Shown in pieces: positions 40,250 through 64,000 of a stretch of 64,000 bases of DNA. The notes beneath the pieces are model-generated. The model was not told the origin of the DNA. It did no database searches and saw only the letters and a list, made by a program, of their open reading frames with translations. Positions within the stretch are counted from its first letter, which is position 1, and every line of letters begins with the position of its first letter. Both the position numbers and the translations under genes were made by a program. The stretch comes from Blasia pusilla (Eukaryota; Marchantiophyta; Marchantiopsida; Blasiales), in assembly GCA_050084515.1 (NCBI GenBank), contig CM114275.1, forward strand, positions 2,666,001-2,730,000, read 5' to 3'.

Positions 40250-43165
40250 GGTATTTCTATTGCTGAACCCATTCAGGAAGGTGTCTGATGAATAGAAGGA
40301 TTAACACTCGACTGGCTATGGAGGAAGCTCGAATTCAAGAGAACCTAGTCGCGTGTAACAATGGTGCGGAATCGACTTACATCCAAATGCTGGATGTGGT
40401 GGGAGTTCTCACTGAGAATCAGCAAGCAATTGGACAGCACTGCAAATGCCCTACTTCCAGCTTATCCTCAAGTTAAAGAACTAATTCCATGTGACCCATC
40501 CAAGGATGTGCAGCGTGGAAACCCTCCTCCTTTGAAGCAGGGTTTATGAAATTCAACGAACCTCACCATTTCCTTCCATGATTAACAGCAAAATTCGCCA
40601 CAATTGTAATGATGCTCTCATGACTTTCATCAAACACTTCTCTTGTACAAGGACATTACCAACAACCTACAGTTTCAACAACTTTGAATGGGTGCCAAAC
40701 TAAGAATCTCCTGACTCTTAATTAGATGAGGTAACCAGTACACAAATTCCAATCTTATCTACCTTCAGTCTCAAGGTCAGGATGAAAGCACATATCGAAA
40801 AAGATATTGATGCTGCCATTGTTGCAACACATTCGATAGAACTTTCTACTCACTTACAAGCTGGAACTGACCCTAAGAGACATACTAGAAATTAGCGAAA
40901 GAATTCCACCACCACACAGCTTGTGGTCAACGTAACAGTCACAGCTATTATTTTATCTGAAATGAGGCCGCATAAATCAAAAAATACAACTAACTATGAT
41001 TCCCTGTGAGATCCCCTCAAACAGTCAAAGAAGACAGAATTTCAAGCAAATATAGCGCAAAGAACTAATATGTTTACTCAGTTCTATTAGGAACCCCACA
41101 AATAGACCACATTAGTAAATTTTAAAATAAATGGGTCAAGTTTGAAGCTCACTATGGGTTTGCTTGGATGGTATGGAACAACAGCACAATGTGTAAACAT
41201 GAAAAATGTTAATCTCTTCCATCTGTAAATTCCACGTCATATGGCCCTCCCTTAAAAGCAATGGAAGCAGTGCACCAACTGAAACCTATACACATGCATC
41301 CAGGAAAGCTCGCCACCCACAGATAAATCCACACATTCTCGAATCTTTGTATCTCATCTTGATGAATTTCATAACCTCGTCATATAATTTGAATGCGGCT
41401 GTTTGAACCAGGTCTAACAGCCGCATTCTTAACCATCCAAATATCAAAGACATCTAGTTCACACGGCACCAAACTTGGCAATAAATTTCTCACTGACATA
41501 ATAACCCTTCCAGGGATTCATGGTCTGTAGACAACATACTGATCATAAATCCCAAGTGGCCGTAACAACCCCTTATCATCCTCTGACAGAGATGTATCGG
41601 ATAGTCAGCTTTCGGTAAATTTGTATCAGCGAGCTGTAGCAATCTTCTTTATTGTACATTTGTGTGCAAAAAACACAACTGAGGCAGACGCCAGAGAAGT
41701 TTAAAAGGCCGGCCTACATCTTTGGTTCCTCTTGGGTGCATTTCTCTCTCTCAAGGACATAACCTCCTGCCTTCCTCAAACAACCACCTAAGATTCAACT
41801 AAAAAAGAGAGTGCAACATTTCCTGGGGTTTGAGAATTTAGAAAGAAGAGAGAAACAGCAAAACGATACATAAAGCCACAGAGCTCTATATGGCTCAAAT
41901 AATCTTAAATATCAGAGTAGCTTCCCTTTGTGTGCAAAGTCGTATTATATAGATGGCCTGCAAGCATTGCAACCACTCATACATAAGTAAAGTTATCATG
42001 GATTGATTTTTTAGCAACAACACTTTAATAGCGGGAGAACTTTAGTAAGCAAGCTCCTTGACTGCAGATAATGATTTATGGCTCAAAGTCCAACAGGGAA
42101 ACTTCTTAGCATACAAAATCAATGAAATCTGTAGAAATTGCCATCCTGAAAGGCAACCATCAAGACATTTTCAAATAATAAATTATTCTTTCATGAGAAA
42201 ACATAAAATTCCATACACATGGAAAAAACCAACCTTCAAAAAGGAATACCCACAAATAACATGATCAAAAATTTGTTGAGGTAACAAGCAAGAAAATTTT
42301 CAGGACAGTTCCTCCAACAATTATAACCACGAATTTCTGCCACATGCAGTCCTTTGCAGATGCATGCATTTTCCAACTACAAAATTACAGAACTGCAACT
42401 GAGATAAACTCACCTATGGCACTCCTAGAATATCTCCAAGTTAAGGAAAAGTTATGTAGAAGAGGGTTTAGATCTTAAATTTAGAAGATCAACAGCTGTC
42501 CACTAAAACTACACAAAATGGAAAAGAAAACACATACTGAAAAGTCTTCCAATCAATCATGAATGCATGGACACAGGGAGTGACAGGATGTAAGTGTATA
42601 TTACTCTGACAAAGAGACACCAACCTCCTGCTTTCAACGCCAGATCACATCTCAAGCTCCGTGTAGAAATATGACGTCAATCTTACAATATATCTTACTA
42701 TTCCTAAGAATGACAGCCTCATGCCTCCCGAAACACCAGAAGTAGTGAAGGAAGAAACTAATTCAGATGAGAAGCAGCATAAAAAGAAGCAACATGATAG
42801 AGGTTGTCCTATACCAGTATACTTATGAGTAAGCTACCACAGGATATCTTAATGGTGCAGTTTCCTAATGTGGACTAGCAGCTAGTCAACTACCTGTCAT
42901 GGAGAAGAGCAGTCCAATAGATACTCAGAGCATGAACCTTCAACAACACTGAACCCATCAGGCATGTGTTGCCATCATGCCCTCCAATCATCCAAGCTTA
43001 TGAAACCCTTGCTTTATTTGTGCAAGAATATGTGGTTGACCAGTGCAAGGCAGTATCTCCAGAAAGCCATATAAACTGCCAGGTAATATTGGAGATGTCG
43101 AAGTCAGTAAACAATAATCTGATCCTTTAATTTTCTTTCAAGGGTGTTAGATAAACATGGAATAA
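40250..43165. other. Region downstream of the YAK1-type kinase
   Basis: No gene seen. The part nearest 43165 should contain the 3' untranslated region of the kinase gene. Confidence 0.4.
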
Positions 43166-52150
<8,985 letters not shown>

Positions 52151-55100
52151 AACTGAGACCTAACTCTTACAGCATCCTGACCTCCATTGGCTTCCTCTTC
52201 TCCCACGCACAACTGCACCTCTGCTCACCACCAATGCCCACTTCCCCTACCTCATCCGTTCCTCCTCGCCGTGATCCAACAACCCTCTACTCGGCTCACA
52301 ATCGTGACCAGCCGACGAATCCTACTTCGACTTTCCAAAGGCGACCTGGGATCCACAATCACTGCCTACTGAAAGACGGATCGAAACCGAGCGCAATGGA
52401 CACTCCGATTCCTAGTGCCAGTGAGCGAGAGGCTCGGAGAGTGTCTCTGGGACGGTGGGACAGTGTGGTGTAACGTGTGCCTCTGAAGGCGGGTCTGGTG
52501 TCGAATAGTGTGCGCGATGGAGCCCCACGACAAACTAAGGCAAAGCGAGCCAGGCACCAGAGCTCTTCCTCTCTCCTCCAAGCGAAGCAAGGCACGGCGG
52601 ACGCCCCAACGAGGAAACCAGCCCCCTTTCCGCACCGCACTACTCACCACTTCCTGCTCGAACTCAATCTCGGGACCTGACGAAGACCGCCTCGCCTGGT
52701 TGGTGTGTGGGAACGCCTGTCCAGCCAACCTTCCCTGCCCTACCCGGCCCGGCCCCGCCCCGCCCCGCCCTGTGCCAGTGTGCCCCTAGGTGGGCAGACT
52801 ATCGATGTCCCTCGTTTCTGCCCTCGCCTCGCGGCCCTCGCCTCGCCTCCCCTCCTCCGTGCGGTGAGCAGTAATGCTTGCTGTGCACTGTCACTGTGTG
52901 TCGCTGCGGACAGGCCGAAAGCAGAGTAAGTGAGACGGGTGATTCCCCAGGAACCCTCGGCGCAGGCACTAAAGAGGGATCCAGCCACCTGACAAACCAC
53001 GAACACGAGAGCGCCAGTAACTTGGACTTGTTGCCTAAGTCAGGCGCATAAAGACAAACTCGCACCTAAAACGGTGCCTTACTTGTCTCGCCATCCATCC
53101 ATCCACTCCCGTATCCGTCCGTCGCGTTCGCAACACGAGAGCGCGATCCAAGAATCATCGGCCATGCCATCGGATCCATACGACATGAACTTCGTCCCCA
53201 TGATGTCATGGTTCTCAAGAAAATACAAAGCTCGAAAAAAAAATTGGAAGAACCCATCATGGTTCGCATGGATTCTATGCCACTCGTCGGCCCCAGCCCG
53301 CCAACGACGGCCCGAGGATACCACGCGAGCGTGTAGAGAGGGAATATGTGCCATGACAGCCTCATGTATGGATGTCCATATCCCATGAGATTCTCTCTCC
53401 CTGAGTGCACTCACTGTGTGAAACACCATACCCCGTGCCCCATACGTTGTCTAACAAGGCTTCTTAACCCACTCAACCGGTGACACGTATGACAAGTTAC
53501 CCCTCACCTCCGGCATACGCCGGAGAACAGATAGCGTCACACACGAAGCCTCGTGAGCTTCGCCATGCCACATCGGATGCACGTTCCCCAACCTCTATCT
53601 GACACGTGCCAAACACCCGGTACACTTTTTCCTAGTTCCTTCAATGGATGCGTCCATCTCCAAAGTTATCCATGCCATGGCAGCGCCGCCGTGTGGTGGG
53701 AAACGACGACCATATTTTCTGCATGCTCTTTCGAGCCCTGCCGTACGAGTCATGATATCCCATGGACCCATACCGTGATACCACAAGATTTTCCCGGTGC
53801 GCCGATTCTCGCACTGGTGCTCAATCCTATTGTTCCCGGCGGCTGCAGCCGCAGCTGGGGAATTAGCGGAGGCCCGGCGACCTGGAGCTGCCCATCCAAA
53901 CGTGTGCGATGACAAGCGAGAAGAGACGGTCCTCATTTCAATTCGGCTCAGTAACCAGAGTCAGCGCTTGGGTCCGCGTTTCAGAAGAAATCAGGCCATC
54001 AGAAATTCGTGCCACTGATTTGAACACCCATCCTATTTCTATGAGACGAAACGTCACACCAAAAAGTATTGTGGTACAGTACGTCGTGTCCTGGACGGGA
54101 ATACACCGTCCGCTCCATGAAGCGAACGAAAGATACTCTAGGCGACTGAGGTGATTCCGTCCATGTGATCTAGCAATCGATGAATTTATGTTTATTTCCA
54201 TACAAACAATCACTCGGTGACGCTGGGAAGTCGGAATTGATATTTTGTTGTTTGGGTTCTAGTATGGAGCGGAGGTAGGAATCGGAGCCAGGGCAAGTAT
54301 CCTCATTTTGTCTCTTCACGGATGGGAAAATTATCCGGAGCAATATTTGTATCGACGCGTTCGTCCGACCGTGTTTTTCTCATCCCCAATTTCTCACCAC
54401 CTTCTCTACCCAGACGAGCGCCTCTGCCCATACTTCCTTGAAATGGACGCTCTCCTGAATCGGGTGGAACTTTACTCAGACCCTGACGTTTTCGTAGGGG
54501 ACGGGGATGCCAGGCCTAGAAGGGATGCCATTTTGTTTCTCCATGGGCGGAAAAAGAATCAGAAACATTACTTATGTAGACCGCCTCTGTCCAACTTTTT
54601 TTCTCGTCGCCAAATTCTCTTCTTCTTCTCTTGCCTGGCCTAGAGAATGCATGCGTACGGTCTCCAAATCTCTGTGCATACATTTTCCCTGGCGTGTCGT
54701 GGGATGACAGGGGGAGCAACGAAACGAAATCATCACTGGAATCCCAGCGATGTTTCCTAGTTTTTTTCGTCTCCTTCTAAAACCTAAATAACGAAAGCCT
54801 CTGTTGTAAATAGAGAGATTCTCATCAATTGGCAAGCCGCAAATGTACTGACCGTCACAGCAAGTGTCATTGGTATTCTAGAAAGAGGGTACCGGGAAAA
54901 ATGATCACAGTGGATAGGGAAACTAACTAAAAATTGTGGGCGGATTCCTGGCAGTACAGTAAAGTGGTACGCCTGGATCTGCCCCAGTGCTATTCGTTTG
55001 ATGTTACAGGACCCGGGCCATCTCCCTTCCCGTTAAATAAATATGTGGGTGAACCAAATAATGTGGGACACGAACCGAGTGCGGAACCCAACCCTACACG

Positions 55101-56740
55101 CGTATCACTCCACGAATGAAATGGGTTGTTCGAGATGGAACTAGGCGTGAGCCTACGCGGTTGGCTTTCGTGCACCGATCTGGTGGGTAGGAATGAATGG
55201 TGAAAAGGGAGGCGAAAAACGAGTAGACATGGGAACGAATAATAGGCAAGAAGGCGATAGACTCGGGGGTGCTTGACTCTTTGACCCCCGAAAGTTGGCA
55301 AAATCAGATAGCTTTTTCTTGATCGTGATGACTGCGTCGGTGTGAGCAGTAACAAATCGGGTTGAAGAATATTTCATAGAATGCTAATCGGCCCGCCTTT
55401 TTGAACTTGGATTCGACTTGTTCCATGTTTTGGGCGAAGAACATGACGATTAGCGGTCCTGCGGCCGTTGTTTGGAGAACATCAAAAAGTGTGTCGCGGG
55501 GACTCCGTCTTTCTTTCCAAAGTAAGAAATGCTCAGACGTGCCCACCTTTTCGGGAATCAAACTGAGGCTCAAAAGAAAGGTTTCTTGTCATGCTCTTGA
55601 TGAGCAGCACTACACGTTTGACTGGAGTCGAGTTACGAAAATTCTTCTCTCAACTCCTTCCTTCTCTTTTCTAGTATAGTGCTAACGGCCTCGAAGAGGT
55701 AAACCGTTCCCACAGCTCGGTTGACAAGTAATTTTGCAACTGCTAGGCTGTAAATAAACCTCTACGTGGAAGTCCGCAACCAAACAAGGAACCGCGATGG
55801 AATCGTGGAACGGTCGACTGACCGGAAGCGCGAAGTGGAGTACTGGGAGGAGTTCATTGGTTTAAACCGCGCACAACTCTCACTGGGCATCTCTACGAGC
55901 CGTGCGTGATTGTGTTTTGTTTAGCAGCCATTTTAAAATCATGGTTTGATCGACACAATTTTCAATTTCCTTCTTTGGCGCATCGAATCCACTCTTACTT
56001 TTCCCAATTTCTTCATGTATCTCAAAAATTGGTACCTTTTTGAGTTCTCAATGTTGGCTAGGGGGACAACTTTGGAAAAACAATGTGTCAAAAGAATTCT
56101 TTTTCAAAGTGATGAGAGGTAACAATATTTTCTTTGTCAACAAAAAGGCTTTCAATTTAGATTTTTCCTTGTGAAAACTATTCAACCGGGAATGTAACCG
56201 GATTACTATTATTTACATCAACCACTTATCATTTACTTCTTCCACTTAAACTCTTGGATTGCAGCATATTCCCAAAGGCTTCAAATGGTTGCTCTCCATT
56301 TGTTGGGCATGCCGTAAATATCCAACAAAAAGATTTTTAAGACCAATTTGCATAGTCAGAAACACTCAATGGGAAATACCCAATGGGAAAACGTTCATAT
56401 TACACTTTCATTTCCGCAATTATGCTTGAACATCCCATTGGCCCTCTACATCACCGACAGAGTAGAACTTTACCTATCCTTCAACAAAGATGTGACATCC
56501 ACTCACACATGTATACAACAAAATCAAAGTAAAATTGGCTCGCACAGCCGACCCCCCTTCTAAACCTACATATTGTCATCAAGCTTTATCCATCCTCTAC
56601 CATGACGAAATTTGGACTACAACATTCGAGATACTTCCTAAGCCTAAAAGGATGAGTCCTCCAAAGGCTCAACATTAGAAAGATGTGTAGTGAGAGCCAT
56701 TTCCCCACCTTCTATACCCTTAGGAAGGTCCAAAATAGCT
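52151..56740. other. Upstream region of YAK1, no second gene recognised
   Basis: The first ~600 bases should hold the 5' leader and promoter of YAK1. A G/C-rich run with CCGGCCCGG and repeated CCCCGCC lies at 52743-52775. Long overlapping frames on both strands across 52.1-54.8 kb reflect the G/C content and lack domain features. From about 55.7 kb the sequence becomes A/T-rich. Confidence 0.4.
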
Positions 56741-56779
56741 CTCTCCCCCAAAAATAGCAAAAATTGGTAACAAATGCAC

Positions 56780-56845
56780 AATATTTCTTGCCCTCTAGAA
56801 CAACCATCATACACCAACATGGTGGTTACACCCAAATTATCCATC
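56780..56845 (-). pseudogene. Relic of the Gypsy PHD finger
   Basis: VTTMLVYDGCSRGQEILC on the minus strand aligns with ASMLVCDRCSRGWHMMC of the element PHD finger; two zinc ligands are lost (Cys to Tyr, and the His). Confidence 0.5.
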
Positions 56846-56929
56846 TAAAAAGAATTTTACCTCACAAGAACCATTTGTAATATAACTATCCACCGTCAGT
56901 GTCGCAAACCTTGTAGCCAAACAAACACC

Positions 56930-57850
56930 AAATAGGCACCAAGCAGAACATCAGACCTCAAGTGGACTCACGCTGCGATGATCGCGCTTTGGAGAGGCTT
57001 TTGGAAGGTCTCCTGGAAAAGTCCAAGACATAAAACGTAGAACAGAGTTGTGTGTTTCATGCGTTAGTGGTCGCAACCAGGAAACCTAGACCAAACGCGA
57101 ACCCTTGAACTAGTTTTGGAACACGACTAGCGTTTGGGGAATTTGATTTTGTTTTGGACAATAACGTTTAGCTCCAAGATGGGTTTGGGACAAATAAGGG
57201 CGTCTTGGAAAGCTTATCTTGAGACGTCTCCAATGCATCAAAGATCTTAGCAAACGCATAAGTACACGCTGAGCTATTGGCCCAAAACTACAATGAGAGC
57301 AATCGGGTTAAGGGCCAATTTGAGGGGCCCGGCTATCTTTCCCTAAAGTTAGGGGGACGCTGGAGATCCCCAAAAGTACTAGTAAGGGGGCATCTCTCCA
57401 TGGATTCTTGGAACATGAACCCCACGTTGAGCACCAAACGTCGTCTCAAGGGCAGGAGGGGGAACGAGAGTTTGGCGTGGGAATTCGAAACCCAAACCTG
57501 ATCAAAGGGACTGGACTTTGTACACCATACTTGGATTCTGACCCGTAATTGATTTTTTGTGAGTCTTGGTTAGGGACTCATTGGATGTCCATTGGACTGT
57601 TGGAACCGTGAGGCGCGAAATGCTATTTCAAGTTCCTTAACCGACCAGAAAGTCTGTCCCAAGTCTTTCGAGAATTGCATGTGTTGTAAACCGCAAAACT
57701 AGGAAGGTTGAGCTTGATGAGAGACCAAGATGAGAACTCATAAAGTTAGCCCACTTATGGATCTAGAATCGACTAACTAGAGTGCGTGTTTGGATGCAGA
57801 TCAGCGTTGAGAAAGTGTCCTACTGAACGCACGCTTCCGCAACAACCAAG
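56930..57850 (+). repeat. Left arm of a ~0.9-kb inverted repeat
   Basis: Matches the reverse complement of about 61450-60490 with clear but diverged similarity; shared words include AAGTACTAGTAAGGGGG, GAAACCTAGACCAAACGCG (one change), CAAACGCATAAG and AGGAAGGTTGAGCTTGATGAGA. The repeat may be an LTR or solo LTR pair in opposite orientation, or a foldback element. Confidence 0.7.
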
Positions 57851-58009
57851 ATTTATGTTTGAGGAGAGTAGGCGCAGGATAGTCGGCTCCATCGACATAT
57901 CTCCAAAAAATTCAGCACATTTTAAGAAAATAATTACAAAAGGAGTAACTTGAGGCACATACCCGCACCTCCTTCGGAACCAAAAAGTCTTGCACAGCTC
58001 TTCTTATAG

Positions 58010-58210
58010 TCTTGTGCCTTTGGCGGCCATAAGCATCTAGGCAAGACAACATGGCATATAATTATGCATATGATCTTTCCAAACCATATTATTTGTTTCC
58101 TCCAACAAAAGGACTCTGGGAGGTAACATCTTGCATACACGTAAAATCATGCAACATATAATAATATCCAAGGTCATGAGTAATTTATGTTATAAGTATA
58201 CATAATCTCT
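58010..58210 (-). pseudogene. Relic of the Gypsy pre-PHD module
   Basis: The minus strand reads LDIIICCMILRVCKMLPPR then VLLLEETNNMVWKDHMHNYM, matching LDVTAGRTILRVREV and VLMLEGRDGVVWKDHVHNFV just before the PHD finger of the element at 10.9-11.4 kb. It lies inside the inverted repeat pair. Confidence 0.6.
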
Positions 58211-58259
58211 AAGATGGAATCTCTTAATTCCTAGATGATAATCTTCTCACTAAATGGTC

Positions 58260-60281
<2,022 letters not shown>

Positions 60282-60489
60282 GTCAAACCAAACCCACTCT
60301 CCTAATAAGAGGTTTGGGCTACATACATAAGGCAAGGAGGAATATTGGTCCCCTGCCTCGTGATACTAGGTTTAACAAAGAGAGAATGAGCTCTCATGCT
60401 CTCTCTCTTGGAGGTACATCTCCTTCCATCTCCCAAGCTCTCTCCATCGTAACAGTCATCTCCTTGTGTCGCGCCCCTACTCTCCTTGA

Positions 60490-61450
60490 ACGTCAATCTT
60501 TAGTGTTGCGGAAGCGTACATTCAGTAGGTCACAAACTCATCGCTGATCTGCACCCAAACACGCGCTCTCGTTAGTCGGGTCGGGGCCAACCAGCGTTCC
60601 AACCCACCGAGTCCTCAACTCGACGTCTCATCAAGCTCAACCTTCCTTAGTTCCTAGTTTCCAAAATATGGCAAGTCCTTCAAGACTTGGAACAGACTTC
60701 TTGGTTAGTCCAGGGATCTCAAACGGCACTTGCGCGCCTAGCGATCCCAACTGTTCAACGGTCCTCGGGTAAGTTCCGAACTGAGACCCAAGTAATTGAG
60801 TCGCGGGGTGGAATCCAAGAGGGATGTCTAAAATCGCCTCAATGGACTTGGTGCACGTTTTCCAACCCAACCCCCAAACTCGCGTTCCGTTCCATGCCCT
60901 TGGGCCGCCTCGCGGCGCCCAAAGTGGGGTTTGGGTTCCAAGCACTCTCGGAGACCTTCCCCCTTACTAGTACTTCTGGGGTTCTCCAATAACCCCTCCC
61001 CTTTGGGAAAAGAGGGTCGGGCCCTTCATTGTGGCCCTCAACCCGACTCCACTTACAGTCGTTTTTGGGTTGTATCTCAGCCGCTGCTTATGCGTTTGCA
61101 GCGATCTTTGGTGCGTTTGGACCGGCTCTCCATAAGCTTATCCAAACTCATCTTGGCGCTAAAAGTTATGGCCATAAATACAGTCGGAAACTCTCAAACG
61201 CTAGTGGCGTTCCAAATCCGGATCTTTCCTTTGGCAACCCACTTCCTAGACTCGACTTCTTTCAAGTCTCATTCCGCGTTTGGTCCAGGTTTCTCAGTCG
61301 CGACCATAACATCTGAAACGCGACTCCTCGCTCGCGTCTCGTCTCTTGTCTCCTCTTTGAGACAACTCCAGCGCGCAAACCATCTTAGCGTGAGCCCGCT
61401 AATATTCCGATGTTCCGCTTGGCACTTGTTTGGTCATGAGGGTCGCGACA
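60490..61450 (-). repeat. Right arm of the ~0.9-kb inverted repeat
   Basis: Inverse partner of 56930-57850. It begins near CGCTTCCGCAACA (minus strand end of the left arm) and runs to about the AACATCGGAATATTAGCGGG region. Confidence 0.7.
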
Positions 61451-62341
61451 CCTTGGGTCTTGACCTCCTCAAGCGGGTCAAAGACCAATTCCCAAAGTGG
61501 AAAGTCAACTATACCAAAATGGAAACTTATCCAAAATAGAAGATTCTTCAATATGGGTCCAAATGAGTTGCAATGAAGGGGAAACCTGCTTTCTGAGGTT
61601 ACCCGTGCCCTTATTAGGTCATCCTCGACTTGTTGAGGTTGTTCTTGAGTATTTACGAAAAATCAATCACCGGAACCATCTTCATTTCTTGCTCTCTCCT
61701 TGGAGATGCATTCACGTTGAAAAAAATTCAAAAGGCCAAAAACCCTAATTTCACATGTCATAGAAAATAAATATTATGGGCTCTCAACACTAAGTCCCAT
61801 ATTTTTGAAAATTTACATGATTTATGGATGTTTGGATATTAGGTTTAATACCTATTTATGACTAGATTAAACACTATTTATGATATTACTATTATGTGTT
61901 GAAATTATTCCATGTTCTTGATGTTCCAATAAGTGATATAAAATTCAGAACATTGTGTGAATTCCTCCATTGATTACCCAAGGAATATATCAAATAATTA
62001 ATTAAATAAATAGCATTTAATATTTTAATTACATCTTTTCATTCTACCTCCTAGAATTAAGAGATGGTAATAGTTTTGTGGTAATATAGATATTTTCTTA
62101 ATTTAATATTCTTCAAATTACGTCTTCCAGCACACGTGTGAGAAAATGACTTTGATTATTGAACAAGTCACGGGATATGACTAGAACATGATTGAGTCAT
62201 TTTTAATACTATTTGAGTCACTACATCATTGCTGATTTGGTTTTCCAAGTCGTAAAAAATGATTGAACTAATAGAGTTATACTTTGAGTCATTTTGTGCA
62301 AAAGTCATTCCAAGTCAAGTCATAAAAACCACAATTTTCTT
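61451..62341. other. A/T-rich spacer
   Basis: No gene. Very A/T-rich from 61740, with repeated words ATGATTGA, GAGTCA(TT) and AAGTC between 62150 and 62320. It directly adjoins the 3' end of the Gypsy pol fragment. Confidence 0.4.
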
Positions 62342-64000
62342 CTAGTGATCCTGGTTCACATGTCTTGGGCATTGGACAACTTGAAAATCATACCCCTTGA
62401 ACAAGAGTGACCATCTGGAAAGCTTCCCTGTAAGCTTGTGAGACTCCATCATCCATCTGAGTGGCTGATGATCGGCCATGAGCGTGAAAGCGTTCTTGAA
62501 CAAATAACATCTAAAATGGGCCACTGCCCACACTACAACTAAGCACTTCCCCTCATAGGGATTGTATTTTTCCTCCGCAACGTTCTTCGAGCGGCTCACA
62601 TATGCCACTACGAACTTCTTCCCCTGATCATCTCTCTTAGTGAGCACCGCTCCTAACCCTAATATACTCCAGTCTGTGTGTAACTGGAACGGATAGGCCT
62701 CCTCAAAATGGGCAACGATGTCAAGTTGTCCTTAAGCTCTTCAAATGCTCGCTCCTTATCATCTCCCCAAAACCACTTCTGGTCCAACCTAGTCAACAAA
62801 GTCAATGCCTTTGCAATGGCACTAAAGCCCTTCACATATCGTCGATAGTAGCTCGCCAATCCCATGAAAGCTTGAACTCGACTCACATATGTAGGGCGGG
62901 GAATGCGCACTATGGCCTCCACCTTCATTTGTTGAACTCCAAGATCCTCCTGGATAAATGGTGTGTCCAAGGTACTCGATTTGGTCATGAAAGAACCTGC
63001 ACTTACCTGGATATAACTTCAACCCCATGTAACTACAATTGTCAAAATACCTCCTCTAGATGTCTCTCATGCTCCTCAAGCGTGGCACTGAAGACAATAA
63101 TGTCATCGATGTAACATCTCGCATAATCCAAACCTACCAAAATCTTATCCATAACTCATTGAAAACTCGTAGGAGCGTTCTTTCACCCAAATAGTAAGAG
63201 CCACCACTGGTACAAACAATCTATTCCCCAAAATGTTATTTTCTCCCTGTCCTCCACCCGGAGGAGCAACTGATGATAGCCATCACGCAGATCCAAATAA
63301 TTGAAGATCCTTGCATGCCCCACTGCATCAAAGATCTCCTTGAGACTAGGCATAGCATAGCAATTGGCCTTTGTATGCCGATTGATAGGACGGTAATCCC
63401 CACACATCCGCCTATCGGTCCACTGGCCATGCATGTCCTTCTTCACCGGCATAACTCTGGCAGATGCATACTCTCCAAGCGATCTCTCCACCAGTCTTGT
63501 GTCAGCCAAGTCTCGACTCCTACTCTAAATGAAGGCTCGCTCCTTGTCAGAATACCTGTGGGGTCGTCAGAAGATAAGAGTATCACTATCCAACTCAATC
63601 CAAATATCGAAGTCTTCGACAATCCCTATATCTCGACAAAAATTGCAACGATCTCCTCCTCTCCGCTCATGTCAACCTGAGACCACTCACCGCTCCCAAG
63701 TCTCTCTCGTGATCTCTGGAGGAGAGAAGGGTGGTGGTTGCTAACTAGCAATCTCTGGAGCAGCAACATGCGCTCCCAACTCAAACACCAATTCTCTCGG
63801 CACTCCACTATGTCCTGCATCAGCAAAATTAACTCCCATCTATTTGTGCTCTTGTGACATGTCGCATGAAGTTCATGGATGCCTCTCCATCACCATTGCG
63901 CCCCCAGCTATTGTCTCACCCGTCCCGCTAGACGTTGCGCTGCAAAGTGGACGTAAGATCACAAAAACCTTGTGCATCCGTCTCTGCTAAGCTAAACCAG
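62342..64000 (-). pseudogene. Second Ty3/Gypsy pol fragment (RT-RNase H), cut by the window end
   Basis: Minus-strand blocks: the RT palm start (CGDYRPINRHTKANCYAMP, then FNYLDLRDGYHQLLL) in 63509-63183; the thumb and connection (YLGHTIYPGG, FMGLASYYRRYVKGFS) in 63028-62659; RNase H (FVVAYVSRSKNVAEEKYNPY, TLMADHQPLRW) to a stop at 62342. It is about as similar to the element at 10-20 kb as a separate subfamily would be. The YxDD core falls around 63110 in a frame break. Upstream sequence (63520-64000) shows no cytosine methyltransferase motif in the small part visible. Integrase and beyond are missing at the A/T-rich border. Confidence 0.8.

Overview
The window looks like a transposon-rich piece of a plant (streptophyte, most likely land plant) nuclear genome. 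It holds two well-supported host genes with many short GT-AG introns, both on the minus strand: a six-exon, apparently plastid-directed alpha/beta hydrolase (32241-34302) and an 18-exon YAK1-type DYRK protein kinase (43166-52150). The kinase has the plant-specific C-terminal tail that marks the lineage. I cannot name the species.

The first 29 kb is a nest of mobile DNA. Two inverted copies of a two-gene DNA element lie tail to tail. In each copy a MULE-like transposase gene (C-terminal SWIM zinc finger) and a second multi-exon gene are transcribed apart from a shared spacer that carries a minisatellite. In copy A the second gene lies at 6401-1550 (-) and the transposase at 7592-10199 plus 19961-21192 (+). 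In copy B the transposase lies at 22930-21682 (-) and the second gene at 23635-28750 (+). The second gene encodes a coiled-coil N-terminus, conserved middle blocks and a C-terminus that reads like a permuted (beta-class) amino-methyltransferase: a degenerate motif IV, then a PGDLVFDL-type SAM motif. A third fragment (copy C) starts the window. The introns and spacers of these elements, but not their exons, are full of a 27-bp near-perfect palindrome.

A Ty3/Gypsy retrotransposon (about 10202-19954, minus strand) sits inside the copy A transposase gene. Its order is gag with zinc knuckles, aspartic protease, a DNMT3/DRM-like cytosine-5 methyltransferase domain, reverse transcriptase, RNase H, integrase, and a terminal PHD finger. 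The methyltransferase copy is broken: a frameshift follows motif I and the catalytic Cys is Arg. Relics of the same PHD module lie at about 31.1, 56.8 and 58.1 kb, and another Gypsy pol fragment closes the window (62342-64000).

The rest holds a 5'-truncated non-LTR retrotransposon with an apparent C-terminal restriction-like endonuclease (36237-37986), a pair of roughly 0.9-kb inverted repeats (about 56930-57850 and 60490-61450) around a long CT tract, and long stretches with no gene I can recognise. The most notable point is that two unrelated mobile element families nested at one locus each carry a different methyltransferase-like module.
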